NCBI RefSeq assembly: GCF_001424905.1
Contig: NZ_LMCU01000001.1
Span: 1,605,480-1,669,479, forward strand
Length of the DNA stretch: 64,000 bases
Direction of reading: 5' to 3'
Origin: Leifsonia sp. Root112D2
Lineage (GTDB): Bacteria; Actinomycetota; Actinomycetes; Actinomycetales; Microbacteriaceae
The position numbers and the translations under genes are program-made. Of the stretch, positions 57,900 to 64,000 are shown piece after piece (position 1 is the stretch's first letter; every line of letters begins with the position of its first letter). The notes below the pieces were generated by a model that was not told the origin of the DNA, searched no databases, and was given only the letters and a program-made list of their open reading frames with translations.

Positions 57900-58205
57900 A
57901 TGGCTGAGACCAAGAAGGCCGCGACGGCCGAGGTCGCCGAGACGGCTGAGCTCGCACGCGGTTACCGCAAGACGCAGCGCGGCTACGTCGTCAGCGACAA
58001 GATGGACAAGACCATCACCGTCGAGGTCGAAGACCGCGTGAAGCACCCGCTGTATGGCAAAGTCATTCGCCGCACCGAGAAGCGCAAGGTTCACGATGAG
58101 GGCAACACCGCCGGTGTCGGCGACCTGGTCGTCATCAGCGAGACCCGTCCGTTGAGTGCAACGAAGCGTTGGCGCCTCGTCGAAATTCTCGAGAAGGCCA
58201 AGTAA
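57900..58205 (+). CDS. rpsQ: 30S ribosomal protein S17
   Basis: 101 residues. The core starts at YRKTQRGYVVSDKMDKTITV after an acidic Ala-rich leader of about 20 residues. The oligonucleotide-binding fold continues to SATKRWRLVEILEKAK. It is the last gene of the S10 operon; rplN starts 33 nt later without a visible terminator. Confidence 0.98.
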   Translation: MAETKKAATAEVAETAELARGYRKTQRGYVVSDKMDKTITVEVEDRVKHPLYGKVIRRTEKRKVHDEGNTAGVGDLVVISETRPLSATKRWRLVEILEKAK

Positions 58206-58238
58206 GCCTCGCGGCTTGCTTCGTAGGAGGAAGAAACA

Positions 58239-58607
58239 ATGCTTCAGCAGGAATCACGAGTCAAGGTTGCCGATAACACCGGCGCCAAGGTACTCCTGAC
58301 GATCCGCGTGCTCGGTGGCTCCGGCCGTCGTTACGCAGGCCTGGGCGACGTCATTGTCGCCACGGTCAAGGATGCGATCCCCGGCGGCAACGTCAAGAAG
58401 GGTGACATCGTCAAGGCGGTCATTGTGCGCACGATCAAGCAGACCCGTCGTTCAGACGGCTCGTACATCAAGTTCGATGAGAACGCCGCAGTGATCTTGA
58501 AGAGCGACGGTGACCCTCGCGGCACCCGCATCTTCGGACCGGTCGGTCGCGAACTTCGCGACAAGAAGTTCATGAAGATCATCTCGCTGGCACCGGAGGT
58601 TATCTAG
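58239..58607 (+). CDS. rplN: 50S ribosomal protein L14
   Basis: 122 residues, exact family length (MLQQESRVKVADNTGAKVLL; GDPRGTRIFGPVGRELRDKK). ATG 58239 has TAGGAGGAAG upstream. First gene of the spc segment. Confidence 0.99.
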   Translation: MLQQESRVKVADNTGAKVLLTIRVLGGSGRRYAGLGDVIVATVKDAIPGGNVKKGDIVKAVIVRTIKQTRRSDGSYIKFDENAAVILKSDGDPRGTRIFGPVGRELRDKKFMKIISLAPEVI

Positions 58608-58609
58608 TC

Positions 58610-58972
58610 ATGTCGCAGAACATCAAGAAGGGCGACCTGGTTCAGGTCATCACGGGTGCCAGCCAGGCCCGTGGCGGCGACAAGGGCAAGCAGGGTCGAG
58701 TCATCGACGTGTTGGTCGCGAAGAACCGGGTCATCGTCGAGGGCGTCAACTTCGTCACGAAGCACGTCAAGGTCGGCCAGACCCAGCGTGGATCGAAGAC
58801 CGGCGGCATCGAGACCACCGAGGCCCCGATCCACGTCTCCAACGTCGCGCTGATCGACCCCGAGACCAAGAAGCCGACCCGCGTCGGCTTCCGCACCGAG
58901 CAGGTAACGAAGGACGGCGTCTCCAAGACGGTCCGCGTTCGCTACGCCAAGAAGTCAGGTAAGGACCTGTAA
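58610..58972 (+). CDS. rplX: 50S ribosomal protein L24
   Basis: 120 residues with a KOW motif (IKKGDLVQVITGASQARGGD KGKQGRVIDV region) and NVALIDPETKKPTRVGFRTE. The stop overlaps the rplE start (TAATG). Confidence 0.98.
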   Translation: MSQNIKKGDLVQVITGASQARGGDKGKQGRVIDVLVAKNRVIVEGVNFVTKHVKVGQTQRGSKTGGIETTEAPIHVSNVALIDPETKKPTRVGFRTEQVTKDGVSKTVRVRYAKKSGKDL

Positions 58973-59568
58973 TGACCGACACCACAACTGCTGCGCCGGC
59001 TGGCAAGATCCAGCCGCGCCTCAAGCAGAAGTACCGCAGCGAGATTCTTCCGCAGCTGCAGAAGGACTTCTCCTTCACGAACGTGCACCAGGTTCCCGGT
59101 CTGGTCAAGGTGGTCGTCAACACCGGTGTCGGCGAGGCTGCCCGCGATGGCAAGGTCATCGATGGTGCCGTTGCCGATCTCACCAAGATCACCGGTCAGA
59201 AGCCGCAGGTCACGAAGGCCCGCAAGTCCATCGCGCAGTTCAAACTGCGTGAGGGTCAGCCGATCGGCGCCCACGTGACGCTTCGTGGCGACCGCGCGTG
59301 GGAGTTCCTCGACCGCCTGCTCTCGCTTGCGCTTCCGCGCATCCGGGACTTCCGTGGCCTGAGCGACAAGCAGTTCGACGGCAACGGCAACTACACCTTC
59401 GGTCTCACGGAGCAGAGCGTGTTCCACGAGATCGACCAGGACAAGATCGACCGCGTTCGCGGCTTCGACATCACGGTCGTCACCACGGCGAAGACGGATG
59501 ACGAAGGTCGGGCGCTGCTCAAGGCGTTGGGCTTCCCGTTCCGCAGCGCTGAGACAGAAGCCAACTAA
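58972..59568 (+). CDS. rplE: 50S ribosomal protein L5
   Basis: 198 residues: PGLVKVVVNTGVGEAARDGK, TKARKSIAQFKLREGQPIGA, and the C-terminal DITVVTTAKTDDEGRALLKA. No rpsN (S14) gene follows; the 85-nt gap to rpsH contains no zinc-finger S14 reading frame. Confidence 0.99.
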   Translation: MTDTTTAAPAGKIQPRLKQKYRSEILPQLQKDFSFTNVHQVPGLVKVVVNTGVGEAARDGKVIDGAVADLTKITGQKPQVTKARKSIAQFKLREGQPIGAHVTLRGDRAWEFLDRLLSLALPRIRDFRGLSDKQFDGNGNYTFGLTEQSVFHEIDQDKIDRVRGFDITVVTTAKTDDEGRALLKALGFPFRSAETEAN

Positions 59569-59653
59569 CAACAGGGCATCTGCCCGCAACCACCACAGGT
59601 CGGCCTTCTTGTAAAGGGGCGTCGAAACCTGGTGAACAAAGGAAACACACTTC

Positions 59654-60052
59654 ATGACGATGACAGATCCGGTCGCAGACATGCTGACCAGACTGCGCAA
59701 CGCGAACTCGGCGTTCCACGACACCGTGTCGATGCCGCATTCCAAGCTCAAGTCACACATCGCCGACATCCTGAAGGCCGAGGGTTACATCTCCGGCTGG
59801 GAGATCTCGGATGCCCGCGTCGGCAAGACGCTCACGCTCAGCCTCAAGTTCGGCCCGAACCGTGAGCGCTCCATCGCCGGCATCAAGCGGGTCTCCAAGC
59901 CCGGTCTGCGCGTCTACGCGAAGTCGACGGAGATCCCCACGGTTCTCGGTGGCCTCGGCGTTGCAATCCTGTCCACCTCCTCGGGGCTCCTGACCGACCG
60001 CCAGGCTGAGAAGAAGGGCGTGGGTGGGGAAGTCCTCGCCTACGTGTGGTAA
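59654..60052 (+). CDS. rpsH: 30S ribosomal protein S8
   Basis: 132 residues: TDPVADMLTRLRNANSAFHD at the start and ILSTSSGLLTDRQAEKKGVG then GGEVLAYVW at the end. ATG 59654 is preceded by AAAGGAAACAC. S8 represses the spc operon in Escherichia coli; no matching site was searched for successfully here. Confidence 0.99.
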   Translation: MTMTDPVADMLTRLRNANSAFHDTVSMPHSKLKSHIADILKAEGYISGWEISDARVGKTLTLSLKFGPNRERSIAGIKRVSKPGLRVYAKSTEIPTVLGGLGVAILSTSSGLLTDRQAEKKGVGGEVLAYVW

Positions 60053-60059
60053 TTCACTC

Positions 60060-60596
60060 ATGTCACGTATTGGAAGACTGCCCATTTCGATCCCCGCGGG
60101 TGTCGATGTGAAGATCGACGGCCGTGCCGTCACCGTCAAGGGCCCGAAGGGCGAGCTGTCGCTCACCGTCGCAAGCCCCATCGAGGTCAAGATCGAGGAG
60201 GGGCAGGTTCTCGTAACCCGTCCCGACGACGAGCGTGAATCGCGTTCGCTGCACGGTCTGACCCGCACGCTCATCAACAACCAGATCATCGGCGTCACAG
60301 AGGGCTACAGCAAGGGCCTCGAGATCGTCGGTACTGGTTACCGCGTCGCACAGAAGGGCAACTCGCTCGAGTTCGCCCTCGGCTTCTCTCACCCGGTCAC
60401 CGTCCAGCCGCCCGCAGGCATCAGTTTCGTTATCGAGGGCAACAACAAGGTCACGGTCAGCGGAATCGACAAGCAGGCCGTCGGTGAGGCTGCCGCCAAC
60501 ATCCGCAAGATCCGCAAGCCGGAGCCCTATAAGGGCAAGGGTGTGCGATACGCCGGCGAGGTTGTCCGTCGCAAGGCCGGAAAGGCTGGTAAGTAA
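60060..60596 (+). CDS. rplF: 50S ribosomal protein L6
   Basis: 178 residues, normal length, beginning MSRIGRLPISIPAGVDVKID and ending with KIRKPEPYKGKGVRYAGEVV. ATG 60060 lies 8 nt after rpsH; an upstream ATG at 60024 in this frame lies inside rpsH and is not used by the family. Confidence 0.98.
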   Translation: MSRIGRLPISIPAGVDVKIDGRAVTVKGPKGELSLTVASPIEVKIEEGQVLVTRPDDERESRSLHGLTRTLINNQIIGVTEGYSKGLEIVGTGYRVAQKGNSLEFALGFSHPVTVQPPAGISFVIEGNNKVTVSGIDKQAVGEAAANIRKIRKPEPYKGKGVRYAGEVVRRKAGKAGK

Positions 60597-60598
60597 TC

Positions 60599-60970
60599 AT
60601 GGCTCTTGGAACCAGAGGAAAGAGCAAGTCCGCTGCACGCGGTCGCCGTCACACGCGCCTTCGCAAGAAGGTCGTCGGCACGGAGCTGCGTCCACGCCTG
60701 GTCGTTACCCGCTCCGCGCGTCACGTCTTCGTTCAGGTCGTCGACGACAGCAAGGGTTTCACCCTCGCGTCTGCCTCGACCCTCGAGACGGATCTGCGCA
60801 GCTTCGATGGCGACAAGACGGCCAAGGCGCACAAGGTCGGCGAGCTCATCGCCGAGCGTGCGAAGTCGGCCGGCGTCGCGGACGTCGTATTTGACCGTGG
60901 TGGGAGCAAGTACGCAGGACGCGTCGCTGCTGTCGCCGAGGGAGCTCGAGAGGGTGGATTGAACCTGTGA
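60599..60970 (+). CDS. rplR: 50S ribosomal protein L18
   Basis: 123 residues, with RHTRLRKKVVGTELRPRLVV and VVFDRGGSKYAGRVAAVAEG. L18 binds 5S rRNA with L5. Start is 3 nt after rplF. Confidence 0.98.
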   Translation: MALGTRGKSKSAARGRRHTRLRKKVVGTELRPRLVVTRSARHVFVQVVDDSKGFTLASASTLETDLRSFDGDKTAKAHKVGELIAERAKSAGVADVVFDRGGSKYAGRVAAVAEGAREGGLNL

Positions 60971-60996
60971 GCACCGAAACGAATAAGGAGCAAGAC

Positions 60997-61692
60997 GTGG
61001 CCGAAACTCAGGCCCCTGTGGAGACTGCCGCATCGACGGAAGCCCCCCAGACCGAGCCTCGTGAGGCTCGCCGTGGCGGTCGTGAGCGCAACCCCAACCG
61101 CGATCGTGGCAGCCGTGACTCCGACAAGAGCCAGTTCCTGGAGCGCGTCGTGACCATCAACCGCGTGTCGAAGGTGGTGAAGGGTGGTCGTCGCTTCAGC
61201 TTCACCGCTCTCGTCGTCGTCGGCGACGGCAACGGTCTCGTCGGTGTCGGTTACGGCAAGGCCCGTGAGGTGCCGCTGGCCATCTCGAAGGGTGTCGAGG
61301 AGGCGAAGAAGAACTTCTTCCGCGTTCCTCGCGTCGACAAGACCATCCCGCACCCCGTGCAGGGCGAGGCCGCTGCAGGCGTTGTGCTGCTGCGTCCGGC
61401 TGCCGCCGGTACCGGTGTTATCGCCGGTGGTCCGGTGCGCGCCGTTCTCGAGTGCGCGGGCATCCACGACGTGCTCAGCAAGTCGCTCGGTTCGTCGAAC
61501 ACGATCAACATCGTTCACGCGACGGTTGCGGCACTGCAGCAGCTCGAAGAGCCGCGCGCCGTTGCGGCACGTCGCGGTCTCGACTACGACCAGGTGGCCC
61601 CGGCTCGCCTGCTTCGTTCCGAGGCTCGCGCCGCTGAGGCCGCCGCAGCCCTTCGACAGGGCTCAGACCAAGCAGCAAAGGCAGGTGCATGA
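60997..61692 (+). CDS. rpsE: 30S ribosomal protein S5
   Basis: 231 residues from GTG 60997, which has AAGGAG 7 nt upstream; GTG 60967, overlapping the rplR stop, would add 10 residues. An Arg/Glu-rich leader (about 45 residues, with RRGGRERNPNRDRGSRD) precedes the core: LERVVTINRVSKVVKGGRRF, the accuracy-related loop VVVGDGNGLVGVGYGKAREV, and AAGTGVIAGGPVRAVLECAG. The tail is Ala-rich. It overlaps rpmD. Confidence 0.96.
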   Translation: MAETQAPVETAASTEAPQTEPREARRGGRERNPNRDRGSRDSDKSQFLERVVTINRVSKVVKGGRRFSFTALVVVGDGNGLVGVGYGKAREVPLAISKGVEEAKKNFFRVPRVDKTIPHPVQGEAAAGVVLLRPAAAGTGVIAGGPVRAVLECAGIHDVLSKSLGSSNTINIVHATVAALQQLEEPRAVAARRGLDYDQVAPARLLRSEARAAEAAAALRQGSDQAAKAGA

Positions 61693-61877
61693 TGGCCGCG
61701 CGCCTGAAGGTAACCCAGATCAAGTCCAAAATTAGCGAGAAGCAGAACCAGCGGGACACGCTGCGTAGCCTGGGTCTCAAGCGCATCGGCGATGTGGTGG
61801 TCCGAGAGGACAACTCGCAGAACCGCGGATACGTCAACACCGTCGCGCACCTGGTGAAGGTCGAGGAGATTGACTAA
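61692..61877 (+). CDS. rpmD: 50S ribosomal protein L30
   Basis: 61 residues: LKVTQIKSKISEKQNQRDTL, then SLGLKRIGDVVVREDN. The ATG overlaps the rpsE stop; an ATG three bases earlier is equally possible. The stop overlaps the rplO start (TAATG). Confidence 0.97.
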   Translation: MAARLKVTQIKSKISEKQNQRDTLRSLGLKRIGDVVVREDNSQNRGYVNTVAHLVKVEEID

Positions 61878-62671
61878 TGGCTGACGAAAAGAAGGAAGCG
61901 ACCACGAAGGCTCCGGCCAAGAAGGTTGCCGACAAGCCCGCCGCCGAGAAGAAGGCGCCTGCGAAGGCCGCTGCCTCGAAGCCTGCTGCCGAGAAGAAGG
62001 CGCCTGCGAAGGCTGCCGCTTCGAAGACGGCTGCTGAGAAGCCTGCCGCTGAGAAGAAGGCGCCTGCGAAGGCTGCTGCTTCGAAGACTGCTGATAAGCC
62101 TGCCGCCGAGAAGAAGGCGCCTGCGAAGGCTGCCGCTTCGAAGACGGCTGCTGCGGCATCCGCCGACAAGGCGACCACGGCCACGAAGCCTGCTGCCGCC
62201 AAGAAGAAGCCTGCAGAGCCGACGGAGCCCCGCGAGCACGTGCTCAAGGTGCACCACCTGCGACCCGCAGCCGGCTCCAAGAAGGACCGCACTCGCGTTG
62301 GTCGCGGTGAGGCATCCAAGGGTAAGACGGCCGGTCGCGGTACCAAGGGAACCAAGGCACGCTATTCGGTGCGCCCGGGCTTCCAGGGTGGCCAGCTGCC
62401 GCTGCACATGCGTACGCCGAAGCTGCGCGGGTTCAAGAACCCGTTCCGCGTCGAGTACCAGGTTGTCAACCTCGAGAAGCTTGCCGAGTTGTACCCGAAG
62501 GGCGGCGACGTCACCATCGGTGACCTCGTCTCCAAGGGTGCCGTGCGCAAGAACGAGAAGGTCAAGGTTCTCGGCAATGGCGACATTGCGGTTAAGCTGA
62601 ACGTTGCGGTCGACAAGGTCTCCGGCTCCGCCGAGCAGAAGATCGTCGCCGCTGGTGGCTCTGTCAACTGA
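61877..62671 (+). CDS. rplO: 50S ribosomal protein L15 with long histone-H1-like N-terminal extension
   Basis: 264 residues, against about 145 for most L15 proteins. The core starts near residue 122 (LKVHHLRPAAGSKKDRTRVG) and is complete through VDKVSGSAEQKIVAAGGSVN. Residues 1-120 are Lys/Ala/Pro-rich and include four copies of PAAEKKAPAKAAASK. ATG 61877 has GAGGAG 8 nt upstream and is coupled to rpmD, so the extension is probably translated. A GTG near the core start (about 62240) has only a distant GGAG. Confidence 0.96.
   Translation: MADEKKEATTKAPAKKVADKPAAEKKAPAKAAASKPAAEKKAPAKAAASKTAAEKPAAEKKAPAKAAASKTADKPAAEKKAPAKAAASKTAAAASADKATTATKPAAAKKKPAEPTEPREHVLKVHHLRPAAGSKKDRTRVGRGEASKGKTAGRGTKGTKARYSVRPGFQGGQLPLHMRTPKLRGFKNPFRVEYQVVNLEKLAELYPKGGDVTIGDLVSKGAVRKNEKVKVLGNGDIAVKLNVAVDKVSGSAEQKIVAAGGSVN
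61937..62143 (+). repeat. Tandem 45-nt coding repeats in rplO
   Basis: Four copies of the 15-codon unit for PAAEKKAPAKAAASK lie at 61937-61981, 61982-62026, 62042-62086 and 62099-62143. The second and third are separated by TAAEK codons and the third and fourth by TADK codons. Copies differ only by synonymous changes (for example gcc/gct), so the peptide is kept. Confidence 0.92.
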
Positions 62672-62692
62672 GCCCCGCGGAGTGAGACCGGA

Positions 62693-62721
62693 TTCAGACA
62701 TCCGGTTTAACACCGTAAAGT
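62693..62721 (+). promoter_or_regulatory. Candidate promoter of secY
   Basis: TTCAGA (62693-62698) and TAAAGT (62716-62721) have a 17-nt spacer in the 116-nt gap between rplO and secY. The hairpin at 62727 lies directly downstream. Confidence 0.45.
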
Positions 62722-62726
62722 AGTGC

Positions 62727-62759
62727 AGTCGGGTGACCGCTTCGTTCGGTCACCCGGCT
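62727..62759 (+). terminator. Hairpin between rplO and secY
   Basis: A 13-bp stem (AGTCGGGTGACCG and CGGTCACCCGGCT, one T-G pair) with loop CTTCGTT. With a promoter just upstream, it could act as an attenuator for secY and as the 3' end of the spc message. The T-run is weak. Confidence 0.65.
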
Positions 62760-62787
62760 GACTCCTTACAGGAAAGCAGGACGCCCT

Positions 62788-64000
62788 TTGTTTAGCGCCG
62801 TTGTGCGGATCTTCCGCACTCCCGACCTTCGCCGGAAGATCGCCTTCACTCTGGGCGTCATTGCCATCTACCGCCTCGGCTGCGTCATTCCGACGCCGTT
62901 CGTGGACTTCGCCAATGTGCAGACCTGTCTGGCGAGCAGCCAGGACACGGCCGGCCTCTACCAGCTGGTCAACCTGTTCAGCGGCGGTGCGCTGCTGAAG
63001 CTGTCGATCTTCGCGCTCGGCATCATGCCGTACATCACGGCGTCGATCATCGTGCAGTTGCTGCGCGTGGTCATCCCTCACTTCGAAACCCTCTACAAAG
63101 AGGGCCAGGCCGGCCAGTCAACGCTGACGCAGTACACGCGCTACCTCACGATCGCACTCGGCATCCTGCAGTCGACCACGCTGATCACGGTGGCCCGCAG
63201 CGGCGCGCTCTTCGGCAACAGCGGCTCCGAAGCCTGCTCCTCGCTGATCACGGACAACTCCTGGTACGCCATCACGCTCATGGTCATGGCCATGACGGCG
63301 GGCACCGGCCTCATCATGTGGATGGGTGAGCTCGTCACCGAGCGCGGCATCGGCAACGGCATGTCCATCATCATCTTCACCTCTATCGCGGCCCAGTTCC
63401 CCTCCTCGCTCGGCGCCATCGGCCAGTCGCAGGGCCCCGAGGTGCTGATCCTGGTGCTGGCCATCGGGCTTGTCATCACCACGGCCGTGGTGTTCGTCGA
63501 GCAGTCGCAGCGGCGCATTCCTGTGCAATATGCCAAACGGATGGTGGGTCGCCGAACGTACGGCGGCAACAACACCTACATTCCGATCAAGGTCAACATG
63601 GCGGGCGTGATCCCGATCATCTTCGCCTCCTCCCTGCTGTACCTTCCCGCCCTGATCGCACAGTTCAACCAGCCCCCGGCGGGCAAAGCACCCGCACCCT
63701 GGGTGACGTGGATCAACGACACCCTCACCAAGGGCGATCACCCGCTGTACATGCTGCTGTACTTCCTGCTCATCATCGGATTCACCTACTTCTACGTCGC
63801 CATCACCTTCAACCCGGAGGAAGTGGCCGACAACATGAAGAAGTACGGCGGCTTCATCCCGGGTATCCGGGCAGGTCGTCCGACGGCCGAATACCTCGAT
63901 TACGTGCTGACGCGTGTCACGTTGCCCGGCTCCATCTATCTCGGCCTGATCTCGCTGATTCCTTTGATCGCATTCGTGCTGATCGGGGCCAACCAGAACT
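62788..64000 (+). CDS. secY: Preprotein translocase subunit SecY (partial, C-terminus beyond right edge)
   Basis: The first 404 codons of SecY. The first helix region (IAFTLGVIAIYRLGCVIPTP), the plug and helix 2 (LFSGGALLKLSIFALGIMPYITASIIVQLL) and the cytoplasmic loops (RRIPVQYAKRMVGRR and NNTYIPIKVNMAGVIPIIFA; MKKYGGFIPGIRAGRPTAEY) are typical. The TTG start at 62788 follows GCAGGAC; there is no nearby ATG or GTG. The protein runs to the window edge, with about 30-40 residues missing. Confidence 0.97.
   Translation, partial: MFSAVVRIFRTPDLRRKIAFTLGVIAIYRLGCVIPTPFVDFANVQTCLASSQDTAGLYQLVNLFSGGALLKLSIFALGIMPYITASIIVQLLRVVIPHFETLYKEGQAGQSTLTQYTRYLTIALGILQSTTLITVARSGALFGNSGSEACSSLITDNSWYAITLMVMAMTAGTGLIMWMGELVTERGIGNGMSIIIFTSIAAQFPSSLGAIGQSQGPEVLILVLAIGLVITTAVVFVEQSQRRIPVQYAKRMVGRRTYGGNNTYIPIKVNMAGVIPIIFASSLLYLPALIAQFNQPPAGKAPAPWVTWINDTLTKGDHPLYMLLYFLLIIGFTYFYVAITFNPEEVADNMKKYGGFIPGIRAGRPTAEYLDYVLTRVTLPGSIYLGLISLIPLIAFVLIGANQN

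Overview
The window is GC-rich DNA from an actinomycete, most likely a member of the Microbacteriaceae. I infer this from the rpoB-rpoC, rpsL-rpsG-fusA-tuf and S10/spc ribosomal blocks, the many GTG and TTG starts, the frequent 'gcggatgcc' stretches inside genes, and a family of long palindromic intergenic repeats of the 'ggttgaggag...gtctcgaaacc' type. No tRNA, rRNA, CRISPR array, phage or insertion sequence was found.

Layout. (1) 1-12360 is a hexuronate catabolism island: two LacI-type regulators, UxaA (altronate dehydratase), ManD (enolase-superfamily mannonate dehydratase), UxaC (uronate isomerase), a complete ABC importer (lipoprotein, ATPase, two permeases) and a mannitol-dehydrogenase-family oxidoreductase, probably fructuronate reductase. 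Glucuronate would run through UxaC, the reductase and ManD to 2-keto-3-deoxygluconate (KDG); UxaA serves the galacturonate/altronate branch. KDG kinase and aldolase are not in the window. Palindromic operators lie in front of uxaA, uxaC and the second regulator. (2) 12361-20200 holds rpoB and rpoC with a strong promoter, a long leader and a perfect terminator. (3) 20469-31654 is a type IVa pilus operon (pilB, pilT, pilC, pilA, three minor-pilin-like genes, pilD, pilM, pilN, pilO) without a secretin gene, as expected for a cell with one membrane. (4) 31728-42667 contains two membrane proteins of unknown role and a reduced type VII secretion-like cluster: a 1504-residue FHA-FtsK/SpoIIIE ATPase, two small WXG100-like proteins, a 457-residue candidate substrate, two related small soluble proteins, a polytopic membrane protein and a frameshifted remnant. 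Two of its promoters share a palindrome placed near -41.5. (5) 42719-48554 carries a ChaA-type Ca2+/H+ antiporter and the str operon. (6) 48630-52180 carries a sortase-anchored (LAKTG) DUF11-repeat surface protein behind a Fur-like palindrome, and a small MT0933-like protein. (7) 52388-64000 is the S10/spc ribosomal region through secY, which runs off the right edge.

The most unusual points are the palindromic repeat family, which has also entered the reading frame of the reductase gene twice as 42-nt in-frame units and supplies its stop codon; the reduced type VII-like locus with its shared operator; a retractile-type pilus operon in an actinomycete; and ribosomal protein L15 with a histone-H1-like N-terminal tail of about 120 residues built from a 15-residue repeat.
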